The position numbers and the translations under genes were made by a program. Below the pieces are notes generated by a model that saw nothing but the letters and a program-made list of their open reading frames with translations, did no database searches and was not told the origin of the DNA. Below, piece after piece: positions 49,358 through 61,701 of a DNA stretch of 64,000 nt. Source of the DNA: Takifugu bimaculatus (Eukaryota > Chordata > Actinopteri > Tetraodontiformes > Tetraodontidae); assembly GCA_004026145.2 (NCBI GenBank), contig CP034993.1, positions 13,677,400-13,741,399 on the forward strand, given 5' to 3'. The stretch's first letter is position 1, and each line of letters opens with the position of its first letter.

Positions 49358-52300
49358 ATGGCGAAGAGTCCAGCAGCATCAGGAGGCGCCGGCCTGCAGG
49401 ACGTCCCGTCTGCACCCAGGACGAAGGACACGTCCAACATGGTCCGAGTCTTCATCAGCTCCACACTCACAGGTCAGAACGTTTCCATGGCAACCGTATC
49501 CAGGACCAAGTGCAGCTGAATCCTCTCCTGCCAGTGACTTTCCTTAGCGTTAGCGTCAGCCGTGGCTTCCTGTTTCCTGTCTGCTGTGTCCTCTCGTCCT
49601 CAGACATGAGCAGTGAGAGGAAGGCCTTGCTGGACAAAGCTTACCCAGAAGTCTTTGCGTTCTGCCGCAGCCTGGGCCTCGTCTTTGAGGTTTGTTTTGC
49701 CCCCTCTCACGTGTGCAGGATCAGTGTTGACATCAAAGCGTTGACTTCCTGTTCAGGTGGTGGATCTCCACTGGGGGGTGCGTGGAGCTCCATGTGGAGA
49801 CCACGGAGCAGCTGAGATCTTCCTGCAGGAGATCAGGAGGTGTCAGCGGACCTCAGCCGGCCCAGCGTTCGTCGTGAGTCCGACCGGGGTTCTTTTTGTT
49901 CCGTCCTCACAGGCCACACAACTCAGCTTCTGTTTTCCCTGAACTGGTCCTAAAGGCTCTGCTGGGGAGCCGGTATGGCCACCGAGCTCTTCCTCGGCTC
50001 ATCCAGGAGAAACTCTTCATCAGTCTTCTCTCCACGCTCTCCAAAGACCCAGAAGGAGCGGAAGAGCTGCGCCGCTGGTACCTGAAGGACGACAACGCCG
50101 TCCCGCCCGTCTACGTTCTGCAGCCAATCGCGGCTCACTTCCCCCATTACGACGACCTCCGGCCTGAGAACAGCCTCCAGCGGGAAAGGGACGCCGCCTG
50201 CTGGCGAGCCAAGGAGGCGCGCCTGTTGGAGGTCCTCCGCCGCGCCGCCGCCGCGGCCGAGGCTGCTGGTGACATCACGACCGAGGAGAAGCAACAGTTC
50301 AACACGTCAGGTCAGAAAACTCTGAGGATTTTCTCCTGAGGTGGAGAGAAGCCCCGCCCCTTTTGAATGACCCCACCTGACGCGTCACATGACTGCTGTG
50401 TCCTCGTCTGTTGCCGTTCTTCTCCCGCAGGTCTGGAGCAGCAGTTTGAACTCGGCCTGTGGAAGGACGACGCCGCTCTGTCGGCTCTGGTCTTCGTGCG
50501 TGACGCTCCTCGCCATCGTGGAAGAGCCGCTCCAAAGGGCCTCAGCAAGTTCAAGGATCTGACCGCCGACGCTCTGATGGATGTCGACGCCCAGCGGCTC
50601 CTCGCCGGCCTGAAGTCCCGTCTCCATGGTTCCTGTCAGAAGGTCCTCAACCTGCACTGTGTGGAGCTCATCAAAGGGGGCGTCGACCCCAAGCGCGGCG
50701 AGCACGCTCAGTACCTGGACAGCGTCTGCCAGCAGTTCGTCGCTCAGATGAAGGCCCGCATCACAGCGGCGCTGGGTTCCTCGGGCCAGAGGAAGATCTG
50801 GGGAAGACTGGAGGAGGAGAAGCAGGAGGTGGCAGAAGAGGCGGCGTGGGGCTCCGCCCTCGGCGCCCGGCCGTGCGCGGGCGTCTGCGGGAGGGAGGCG
50901 CTTCTGGGGAAACTCTGCTTCGCCATCTGGGAATCTACCGGCAGCCATCACGGCCCGCTGGTGGTGCACGGCGCCGCCGGGATGGGGAAGACGGCTCTGC
51001 TGTGCAAACTGGCGCAGGAGATGGGGGCCGTCCTGGAGGGGGGGGCGGTGGTGGTGGTCAGGCTGCTGTCCGCTCGCCACCCTCACAGACCGGACGTGGT
51101 CGGCGTCCTCCGCAGCCTCCTCCTCCAGATCTGCCAGGCACACGGTTTGTCTCCGCCCCCGCGGGTGGCGGCCAACAGCCCCCCCAGGTTGTCTGAGTCC
51201 TTCAGGAGCGTCATGGCGGAGGTGTCGCAGCGGGGGAACACGCTTCTCATCGTCCTGGACGCTCTGGATCAGCTGTCTGACCTCCACCACGCTCACAAAC
51301 TCTACTGGTTGCCCACAAGTCTCCCACCTCGCGTTCACCTGGTGGTTTCCATGGATACCAACAGCGAGATGTTCGCTAATGCACAACTGAAGTTGGACAG
51401 CGACGTCTTCTTCGAAGTGGGGCGTTTGGCTCCAGGTGACGGGAGGAAAATCATGGAATCGTACCTGCGAGCGGAACGGCGCTCGCTGACCCCGGAGCAG
51501 GCCGACGGCGTCCTGCGGCTCTTCGACTCCACCGGGTCGCCGCTGCACCTGCGGCTGATGCTGGCGGAGGCCCGGCGCTGGACGTCCTTCGCGCCGCGTG
51601 CTGAGGCGCGCCTGGGCGCCAGCACCGAGGCCACCGTCGCGCAGCTCTTCGTGCGGCTGGAGGAGGCGCACGGGCAGGAGGTGGTGGCCGGGGCGTTGGG
51701 GTACCTCGCTCTGGCCAGGTGAGAGCATCACGTGCTCGCTGCTGGATGCTACGCTACAGATGCTAAACCGGAAGGGTCAGAAAACTATAACAAACTCTGA
51801 TCGATTCCACCTGATCCACTGATCCTCAGGGAAGGTCTGCTGGAGGCGGAGCTGCGTGACGTCATGTCCCTGGATGATGATGTCATCGGCGAGGTGTACA
51901 GGTACTTCCCCCCTCCCTCCCCATCGTTGATACGCCTGCCCCCCCTCCTGTGGGCTCGACTCAGACGAGACCTCGTTGGTCATCTGGAGGAGCGCTGGAC
52001 GGATGGCGTCGCTAGCATCACCTTCACCCACAGGTAACCTCGTACAGTCCAACAGGAAATGACCTCATGGGTCAGTGACGCCGCTGTGTGTTCAGGTGTC
52101 TGCGGGAGGCCGTTTCAGCTCGTTACCTGACAGCTGCACGACGGGAGCGTCGCCTCAGGCACCTGGCGGAGTACTTCCTGGGTCGCTGGGCCGGGAAGCT
52201 AAAGCCAACGGCACTGCCGGGTCTGAGTCTCCTCCTCTCTGACAGAAAGGTACCGGCTCTTCAAACGGGTCCGTCTGGCCTCATGACTGGTGGGACGAGG

Positions 52301-55300
52301 TGGCGAGGTGGCGAGGTGGCGAGGTGGCAGGGTGACGAGGTGGCGAGGGGGCGAGGTGACGAGGTGGCAGGGTGACGAGGTGGTGAGGTGACAAGGTGAC
52401 AAGGTGGCGAGGTGATGAGGTGGCAGGGTGACGAGGTGGCGAGGTGGCAGGGTGACGAGGTGGCGAGGTGATGAGGTGGCAGGGTGACGAGGTGGTGAGG
52501 TGACAAGGTGACAAGGTGGCGAGGTGGCGAGGTCACGAGGTAGCGAGGTGACGAGGTGGCGAGGTGACAAGGTGGTGAGGTGACGAGGTGATGAGGTGGC
52601 AGGGTGACAAGGTGACAAGGTGGTGAGGTGACAAGGTGGCGAGGTGACAAGGTGGTGAGGTGCCAGGGTGACAAGGTGGCGAGGTGACGAGGTGGCAAGG
52701 TGACGAGGTGACAAGGTGGTGAGGTGCCAGGGTGACAAGGTGGCGAGGTGACGAGGTGGCAAGGTGATGTGAGGGTGATGTTTGGTCACCCGCGCTGTTC
52801 GTTTACTAGACTCAGATCAACCACACAGACAACAGGAGGCCTTGCAAGGGAGAGCTGACGAGCAGTTCAAGCTTCCTCTCTCAACTCCGTCAGTCTGCTG
52901 CTCGCTCTCCTCTTTTATTTGGTTCACACAACATTTGTATCAATCTGACCTCATGATTCCTTCTCCTCCCATCTCTACGACTTCCTCGTGTCCTCGAACA
53001 TGATACCTCCCAGTGCTGGGAACATAACAGCATCAACACTTGAGTCAAACACTCATACATTCTTTTTGATTAAACATTCTAAATCTACTTACTATACTTA
53101 CTATAGCATTGAAACGATAATAGTAATAACAACAATAATTCTTCTCACAGTGACGAGGTGGTGAGGTGGCGAGGTGACGAGGTAGTGAGGTGACGAGGTG
53201 GCGAGGTGGCGAGGTGATGAGGTGGTGAGGTGGTGAGGTCAGGAGGTCAGGAGGTTGACCAAAACACCTCCATAGAATAATGGACGGAGCGAAGGAACAG
53301 AGGTTGCTGAAGCGCTAGAACTGACAGAAAAAAGGAGGACGTGGAAAGAATGAGGGATTCACACACCTGAGGGATTGACTGAGGACAGGTGAGGACAGGT
53401 GAAGACAGGTGAGGACAGGTGAGGACAGGTGAGGACAGGTGAAGACAGGTGAGGACAGGTGAGGACATGTGAGGACAGGTGAGGACAGGTGAAGACATGT
53501 GAGGACAGGTGAGGACAGGTGAGGACAGGTGAAGACAGGTGAGGACATGTGAGGACAGGTGAGGACAGGTGAAGACAGGTGAAAACAGGTGAGGACAGGT
53601 GAGGACAGGTGAGGACATGTGTGGACAGGTGAGGACAGGTGAGGACAGGTGAGGACATGTGAGGACAGGTGAGGACAGGTGAGGACATTAGGACTAAAGG
53701 AAAGAACCAAGTCTCCGAACAGAACACACTAGAAGAAGGTGATCAGAAAGTGAAACGAGCTGGATACTGGACACAAAGACACATCGTGTCCTCTGGACGT
53801 GGACGTTAAAAGGCTTCTGTCCGCAGGTGTCCCCCCAGCCACTGTGGGTGGCTCCAGGTGTGGCCAATGTCAGGAAGCTCCAGGAGCTGACCTATCACCT
53901 GCTGCACGCTGGGCTGTGGGAGGAGCTTCGACAGGAAGTGATTGGTAATCAAAGATGTCCCCAAAATAACAGGTGAATAAAATGATGAGATCAAAGAGAT
54001 CATTGATGTGTTCAGGCAACGCAGAGTGGCTCTACTGTAAGATCCGGGTCTGCGGGGTGTCCAGCGTGATCCAGGACCTGGACCAGTGCTCCCAGCACAT
54101 GGACTGTACTGAAACCAGCCTGGTCCGAGACGCTCTGGTCCTGATGAGACCCACTATGGACTTCCTGGACGGTCAGCTGGGTCAGTTATGGGTCAGTTCT
54201 GGGTCAGTTCTGAGGCCCCGGTTAGTAAAACATTTGTTGCTGATGTTTAAAGGTTGATTTGGTTGCAGACGCGTCTCTGTTTTACACGGAACTGCTGGCC
54301 AGACTCCGCTCCTTGGCCACGCCCTTCCCTGCTGTGATTGGTCAGCTGTGTGGCCAGTGTGAGGGCTGGTTACTGGCGTGTCCTCAGCCGGTCCTCGTTC
54401 CTAAATGTAGCTTCCTGCAGCCGCCAGGTGGCGCTCTGCAACACACGCTGACCGGGCTGTGTGCAGGTCAGGACGTTTTCTCTGGGACGTCATGTCCCCC
54501 GGGGACGGTGTCCCACCCTCAGACCCCTGGGGCCAGGACGGTGTCTCACCTGTTGTGTTTCCAGGTGTGGTCTGTGTGGAGGTCAGCGTGGCGGCGGACC
54601 TCCTGGTCGCAGGATCAGACGATGGCAGGATGGCGGTCTGGAACCTGACCGACCGGCAGCTCGTCCACTCGCTGTTCGGACACACAGGTTTACGCTTGTG
54701 ACGTCGTGGTGATCCTCTGGGCGTGTCTGTGATGTCATATCCTGTGCTGTCTCCATTCTCAAGGTGCTGTCCTCGCCATCAAAGTGGTCGAGAGTTGTGC
54801 CGGTTGTCTCTCATTGGCTGCGGACTGTTCCCTGAGGAGGTGGAGCCTTGTGACTGGCCAGCAGCTTCTCTGCATACACAATGTCCTTGACCCCGCCCCC
54901 TCAGCGCACCTCCACCTGTTTGAACGGGAAAGACTGTTGTTTGTCTGCAGCAGCACGCAGGTACCACGGCCGTTACGCCGAGTTCCCAGCCAGTCGTCTA
55001 TGTGAGCACGTTACCTGTGCAGGTGACCCTGGGCAGGAGCAACGCCACCCCTGGGCGTGGCCCGGAGGGTTGGGCGCCACCCCTGGGCGTGGCCCAGAGG
55101 GTTGGGCGCCACCTCTAGGCGTGGCCCGGATGGTTGGGCGCCACCTCTGGGCGTGGCCCGGATGGTTGGGCGCCACCTCTGGGCGTGGCCCGGATGGTTG
55201 GGCGCCACCTCTGGGCGTGGCCCGGAGGGTTGGGCGCCACCTCTGGGCGTGGCCCAGAGGGTTGGGCGCCACCTCTGGGCGTGGCCCGGAGGGTTGGGCG

Positions 55301-58300
55301 CCACCTCTGGGCGTGGCCCGGAGGGTTGGGCGCCACCTCTGGGCGTGGCCAGGAGGGTTGGGCGCCACCTCTGGGCGTGGCCCAGATTTGAACATCCAAA
55401 ATCAACTTTCCTTGAGACGAATGTTCTGTTCTAGGTGAAAGTCTGGAACCTGGACCATGCTGACGGAGTCACCGCCAGCAGCTGCAGCAGCTGTGTGGAC
55501 GAAGGTTCTGTGGTTCTGGGAGTTCTGGGAGGATCGGTGGTTTCTGTGGCCGGTGGTCGGCTCAGAATATTTAATCCAGTCAACGGAGCTCAAACCGAGA
55601 CGGTGTTTGAAGCGTCGGCGGGACGCCTGAACCCTGCAGTTTGTGTGCTGCTACAAAAGCATCAGAAGGTTCTGCTGGTTTCTGAAGACGGATCTCTCCA
55701 TCAGGTCCAGAACTCTCTCTGTTCCTCCTGCTCTGACAGGAAGTAAAGGCCCAAGATCTTTTTCTAAAAAAAAAAAAGCATCTTCTTCTTTTAATCAGTA
55801 AAAACTAAAAACGTCTTTTGACATAATGTCAACGAAAACCTCATTTGTGTGTTTGTGACGTCACGATTGCGCAACACTCGTGACCCACAGCCTGCGGTTC
55901 CGCTGTGCACCAGCAGGGGGCGGAAGTCCATCTTCTCCTCTTGTGTGCAGGTTTCCAGGACGAGCAAACGGATGCACGTGTTCAGGTTCCCCGTGTTGCC
56001 CTCGTTGCTATCGGTAACGGACGATGAAAACACCCTGATCACAGGTGCGACTGTTGCGCAACTGCAGCTGTCACATGACCCACCCGTCTCCTGCATCTGT
56101 CTCGTCTCCTCTGCGTTCTTCACCAACAGGACGTGATCGAACTCTGACCTTGTTCAGTATCCGTGACGACTCTGTGGATCAGTTCCTCGTCCTCCATCAC
56201 GACGACGCAGTCGTGTCCTGCTGCGTCTCCTCCGACTGCAGGCTGATCGTCTCTGGAGCCGCCGACCACATGATCCGCGTAATGATGACATCAGCTGCTG
56301 ATGGTGGCGCTGGCTCACAGCTGACCTCTGAAACAAACCTTTTGGTTCTGATCTAACTACTCCTGGTTGTGGGTTCTGCCCCCTGCTGACCCGTGTTCTG
56401 TTGCTCAGGTCTGGTCCTGGACGTCCGGCGCTCTGTTGGACACTCTGTGCTCAGAGGTTCCCATCACCACGCTTGTTTTGTTGAAGGACTTCCTGCTCTC
56501 AGCTTCAGCAGCTTCTTCCTGTATCCACCTGTGGAGTCTGAGATATGACGCCCGCCACAAACCTGCTGCCCACGTCCCCTCAGGCTCCGCCCACATGGCC
56601 ATCACAAAAGACGCAGATCAGATTTTCTACGTCCGCCACCAGAACCAAATGGAGGTCTTCAGCTGGAATAACCACAAAGGTGCAAGTCTGTGGCGGTCTT
56701 TGCCCCCCTGGAAGGTCCCGTCTGTTCCTTTTCCTAAACGCTTTCCTTGGTCATGTTCTGCTCCCTCCTGGTTCTTCTTCACAGTTCACCTCCTGAACCT
56801 TGTCCCAAATCCAATCCCTCTCATGGTCCCCCCACCCCTGGCTCCTGTTCCCGTCCTCCTCTTGACATGTGTTGTTTGGACTATATGCTAAGCTAGGTGT
56901 CTTTTCCCACTTGGCTAAGCATGCTAGGCTAACACCATGTGTGATTTGCTTTGCAGGGTGTGTGTCTGAATGCTTCCAGGTCTCTGCTGAAGTCAGCTGT
57001 CTGGAGCTGCTGCAGCACAAGCGGCTGCTGCTGTGCGGTCTGACCTCGGGGACTGTGCTGATCTACCCATTAGCCCTCCCCCTGGAGACGCTGTGCATCC
57101 CCCCACCTGAGAGTCTGTGCAAGGTGATCTGCCTCGCCAGCAGCCCCCAGGAGAAGCACTTGGCTGTGGCCTACGAGGACTGCGTCCGTCTGTTCGAGAT
57201 CACCACCAGGGACAACTTCCCCACGGTGGAGGGGCCCCTGCAGGTCTTCCCTCTTTCCCTCCTTCAGGGCCCTCTGTCATCCATGGCCCTGCTGTCCAAC
57301 CACAGGCTGCTGTATGGAACCCTTTGTGGGGAGGTGACACTCTTGGACCTACAGGCTGGTGTCAGCTCCCAGCTGGAGCCACACCGCAGCAGAGTCACCT
57401 GTGTGACGGCCAGTAACTGGGAGACCCACGTCCTGGTGGGCTCAGAGGATGCCGTGCAGAGGGTGTGGTCCTTGAACCCGCTGGTCCTGGACCACACCAT
57501 GGAGTATAAGGTCAGAGGGTTACAGAATCATTGTTTTAGATCTCCTCATTCAAAGATAGTTTGTGATGGTAACCTTTAACTTTGGATGACGACTGTTTAC
57601 TGTTGCTGATATGGATCCATGTGTTAGATTAGCCGCTGACCCGCTAACATCTGGTCAGCCTGAAGGAACCTATCCAAACTTTAAAAGCACGACTGGATCA
57701 TCTCCCTGAACTGGTGATGTTCTGACCCAGTTATTCTACCAGCTTGGCGTCCAGCGAGGACTTTAGAAGGCTCTGACTTTGGAGGCCTGCTCCCGTACCT
57801 CACGGACGGCTTCAAATATTTCCCTCATATGTTGCACGTGAGGTGAAAACTGGCTGCTATTCAACCTTAACGAAGAATTCTTCTCCTGATTCTTTTTCAG
57901 GGTCTCTGCTTCGAGGGCGTCCTCTCGGCTGCGTTCTCTGAGAGCGACCAGTTTGTCTTCACGGGATCTCAGGACAGAACCATTAAAGTCTGGGACGTGG
58001 CCTCAGGTAAGGACAAACAAGAGAGTCCAGAATCCCGAGCTAACATGCGAAGCTAAGCTTTCGCCATCATCTTCGACCACCTCAAGGTCTTACGTTCACA
58101 CATGACCCCACCCTGCAGACCTGATCTCAGCCTCTTTATGTCCTCCTGTCAGGGAACCTGCTCATGGTTCAGTACGTCTACTCCCCCATCGTCCGCATGG
58201 TGACTTTCAGGAATGGCTTCGTAGCGTTGTCTCAGTGTGGCGCTGTCATCAGGGAGGCTTTTCACTGTCCAGACCACATTAGTCCAGACTACAAGCCTCT

Positions 58301-58463
58301 GAAGAATGTTCAGGCTCACTACAGGGTCACCTCCAGGGAACAGAACCAGCACCCGGGACCAAGCCATGAGACAAACCTCCAAGGTTTCAACCCAGCGCAG
58401 CTCAACGTGAACCTCCTGAGCATGCTCAAAACCAAGCCGTCCTCCACCTGTATGTTACTGTAG
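49358..58463 (+). CDS. nwd1: NACHT and WD40 repeat protein, NWD1-like
   Basis: A STAND-type NTPase: an N-terminal module beginning near residue 29 (RVFISSTLTDM, DUF4062-like), a NACHT domain with Walker A GAAGMGKTALL near residue 405 and a LLIVLDALDQL Walker B, then WD40-type repeats from about residue 935 (ending in phrases such as RTIKVWD). Exons: 49358-49472, 49604-49689, 49757-49873, 49956-50310, 50431-51718, 51830-52033, 52096-52249, 53827-53944, 54016-54171, 54269-54475, 54565-54687, 54764-54960, 55435-55704, 55951-56044, 56130-56278, 56409-56679, 56957-57510, 57901-58006, 58153-58463. They sum to 4,875 nt exactly in phase, 1,624 residues, near human NWD1 in size. The start is the first Met before RVFISST. 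It ends STCMLL, a possible CaaX box. NWD2 is the alternative; the FISST-type N-terminus and the length favour NWD1. The assignment is from memory. Confidence 0.8.
52275..52778. repeat. GAGGTGGC/GAGGTGAC-based minisatellite in an NWD1-like intron
   Basis: Octamer-based units (GAGGTGGC, GAGGTGAC, AAGGTGAC, AGGGTGAC) cover about 500 bp and resume at 53150-53250 after an inserted block. They lie in the intron 52250-53826. Confidence 0.95.
52779..53149. mobile_element. Possible solo LTR inserted in the minisatellite
   Basis: A 371-bp unique block begins TG and ends CA. It is bounded on each side by GTGA and by the same octamer repeat, and has a CTCTTTTATTT promoter-like phrase near 52910. This fits an LTR insertion with a 4-bp duplication, but GTGA is also part of the host repeat, so the duplication is weak evidence. 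No internal coding sequence is present. Confidence 0.35.
53386..53692. repeat. 10-bp minisatellite of donor-like units, about 30 copies
   Basis: The unit is GAGGACAGGT, read across junctions as ACAGGTGAGG, with GAAGACAGGT and GAGGACATGT variants. In sense orientation most units contain CAG|GTGAGG or CAG|GTGAAG, a near-perfect 5' splice-site consensus. The array lies in the intron 52250-53826 of the NWD1-like gene. Confidence 0.95.
55055..55387. repeat. 32-bp GC-rich minisatellite, about 10 copies
   Basis: The unit combines GGGCGTGGCCCGGAGGGTTG and GGCGCCACCTCT. It makes up most of the intron 54961-55434. Long open frames on both strands across it are artefacts. Confidence 0.95.
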
Positions 58464-59971
58464 GGACCTTCAGAGGCGTCCTGCCATTCATACGTGAATT
58501 TGTTAAGTTGACAGCAGCATTAGCAGCATGTGACCCGGTTTACACATAAAATGCTTTTTTTTTTTTAGTTTTGATTAAATGATATGAGGGGTTAAAAATG
58601 ATCCAAACGCCGATGAGATACATTCGAACATATTATAGCTGCAGTTTTTCAGTTGCTGTTGTGACGTGTTAATTATGATCTACATTAAAGTCAAAACAAG
58701 CGGACCTTTAAATGAACAAAAGATCTTTAATTCATTTGCTTGAAGCCATGTCATTAGTCAATAAAACCATTAACATTTACGTTCTTCATCCTAATTCTAC
58801 CAAGTGCTACTTAAGGTCTGTGATTTAGTTTAAAGGTTGTTAATTTAAAGTAGATCAAATGTTAAATAGTTTTAGAAAGTACTCCACGATTGACTCTTTG
58901 TAAAATTCATAATTTAGTGCCATTTATTCACGTACACTGATCATGTTCATTTTCATGAACGCTCCACGGCGCAGTTCCTAGCTCTGCCAGTGGCGGCGCC
59001 CGTTCACGTCATCGCTGAAGTTACTTCTTCTGTTGTTTTCTTTTCCATGGCTGGCGAGTTAAAACTGGCAGAGGAGTCAAACTAGTCGAGAGGACGAGCA
59101 GGCAGACTTTCGAAATTAGCAGCAGTATAGCTATATATCTGTATTGTAAGGGTTAGTGGTTAAATATATTAAAAGCGTAAGATGCTTATCACAATAGATA
59201 TTTTTATTGGACGGCAGAGACGCTTCCATAGGATTCCACATAAACCAATCAGAGACGGAAGAGAGTCTTCTTCGTTTAAAAATAAAAACGCCAAGGCGCT
59301 TTCGGATGACGACATAACTGTGCGACAACCTAATTAGCTGGCTAAGTGGTGTGTCCCATCCTGAGGAGTTAACGAAGCCCTTCTGTGCTGGCGCTTGTTC
59401 ACAATCGACATAAAGAAGACCGGTAGGAAACCTCGGAATCGCGATGTCACGTTCATTCGGTAGCTTGACTTTTGTCCATAGAGGCAGCGCTTTGCAAGCT
59501 GACGGAGTGTCCTCGGCTAACAATGTGCGTCATGCTGCTACAGTACCGTGGACACGTCACGTCAAGTGACCATAAATAATAGTTTTCATCTGGGCCGAAA
59601 CCATATGTGCTGGGTTTTGGGTTTAGCTGTGTCATAACCTGGCAACGGAATAAAAATGCTTATAATTTACCCGTGAGTGTGGTATCAGATTCTCCCGGAG
59701 CCCGATGAGTCGGTGGTACATCCTTCTGATGCGTTGCAGTTTGATGGAAGCATTTAGGTTAAAAGCAATGCGGTTTTAAGATGTGACGCACTGGTGATCT
59801 TTAATTCGTTTTCTGTTTCTGTCGCGGAGCTAATCCAATCACATTGTCTGCTCAACATGCTGGCGAACTTTGTGTTGGCGTCACGGAAACACGATACGTT
59901 TGTGTCTCCGGAATATTCCTGCTCAATGGGCCTGCATGTGGTGACTGTAGTGAGCTGGTGTTTTCCTGCAG
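58464..59971. other. Intergenic stretch and sgta upstream region
   Basis: ATTAAA at 58574 and AATAAA at 58760 are candidate polyadenylation signals for the NWD1-like gene. The 58990-59960 part is less A/T-rich and holds CCAATCAGAG and several CG-containing phrases, so it may include the sgta promoter and a non-coding first exon. The minus-strand frame at 59131-59523 has no recognisable product. Confidence 0.4.
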
Positions 59972-60008
59972 GGCGTCATTGAGCTGAGAGGTTCGAACCT
60001 CCCTCATC

Positions 60009-60619
60009 ATGGCGGACAACAAGCGCCTCGCCTTCTCCATCATCCAGTTCCTTCATGAGCAGCTCGGCTCAGGAAATCTGTCCTCCGGAGCCCAGGAGAG
60101 TCTGGAAGGTGAGTCCTCCTCCGAGAAGACCGGACTGAATCTGGAATAAGCTGCTGTGTGAAGTAGAATTACCATGAGTACTACAGTAGTTCCCAGAATA
60201 AAGCTGGTGACTCTACTGCAACATCTGCCCCATTTCCGTTTGTTGAAACGAGCCTTTGTGTTTGCAGTTGCCATTCAGTGTTTGGAGACAGCTTTTGAGG
60301 TTTCCACCGACGACCAGAGCCTCACCGTCCCCATGTCGTTACCAGAGATCTTCACCTCCGCCACCTCCAAGGTAACCCCCCCAGACGGGCTCCAGACGTT
60401 GACGTTCACCTTTGTAACAGCCGATTTGTTATTACAGTTACTCCTTCCAACAACAGTGAAAGCAGCATTGTTCCCTAACAAAGTTCCCTAACAAAGTTCC
60501 CTAACAAAGTACATTTCAGAAATGTAATAAATGAAACGGTCCCAGAATCTCTGGTCACTAAAAACAGACTCTTTATTGTCATTGCACATTCCTACACAAC
60601 AGAGTTCTATTTGATAGCA

Positions 60620-60695
<76 letters not shown>

Positions 60696-61271
60696 ACAGC
60701 TTCCAGCTGAGTCTCAGGTCAACAACAACACCACCCCAAACGCTCTGACTGAGGAGCAGAAATCTGAGGCGGAGACTCTCAAAAACAAAGGTGAGGATGA
60801 GGAGGAAGCTCTTCTTCCGTTGCTGCTGAAGGTTTCTGACTCTGCGTGCTGACAGGAAACGACCAGATGAAAATGGAGAATTTCTCTGCGGCCGTGGAGT
60901 TTTACTCGAAGGCCATCACCGTCAACCCTCACAACGCCGTCTACTTCTGCAACAGGTCGGTGCTCTTCATCACCGCCTGTGTTTCCTGAGTTGCCACCTG
61001 GTTATTGATGAAGGTGTGTGTCTGTGTGTGTGTGATTGTTTATGCAGAGCTGCAGCTCACAGTAAACTGGGAAACTATGCTGGAGCGGTGCAGGACTGTG
61101 AGCAGGCCATCAGCATCGACCCAAACTACAGCAAAGCCTACGGCAGGATGGGGTATGATGTCATTGTGACTCCGCCCACAGCCTTCTCAGAAAATGACCA
61201 TTTACGCCCCTGATGTTGAGACAATGGCTGTCCCAGTATAACTGGTTATACTCTGTCCCAATACCATAACT

Positions 61272-61329
<58 letters not shown>

Positions 61330-61663
61330 TCTGGCTCTTGCCAGTCTCAACAAACACTCGGAGGCGGTTGGGTACTATCAGAAGGCTCTGGAACTGGACC
61401 CTCATAACGACACCTACAAAACCAACTTGAAAATTGCTGAAGAGAAAATGGAGACCTCCAGCCCAGTAAGACCAGTACAGAGGCCTTCACATACTGGGTG
61501 TGTTGAGGTGGTGATGTCCTTATCTGTGCGTCTCTCTGTGCCCCCAGACGGCGCCCATGGGTGGGGTGGATCTTGCAGGTTTGCTCAGTAATCCAGGCTT
61601 CATGAACATGGTGAGACGTGATGCTCCGACTGTGTTGCTGCTGGCTGTGTAGCTAACGTTTGA

Positions 61664-61701
<38 letters not shown>

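Noticed and set aside
50385..51731. 448-codon minus-strand frame
   Set aside because: Antisense shadow of the large NACHT exon of the NWD1-like gene.
54881..55438. 185-codon frame and several antisense frames at 55 kb
   Set aside because: They are translations of the 32-bp GC-rich minisatellite inside an intron.
59131..59523. 130-codon minus-strand frame upstream of sgta
   Set aside because: No recognisable domain. It overlaps the likely promoter region and no splice or polyadenylation context supports it.
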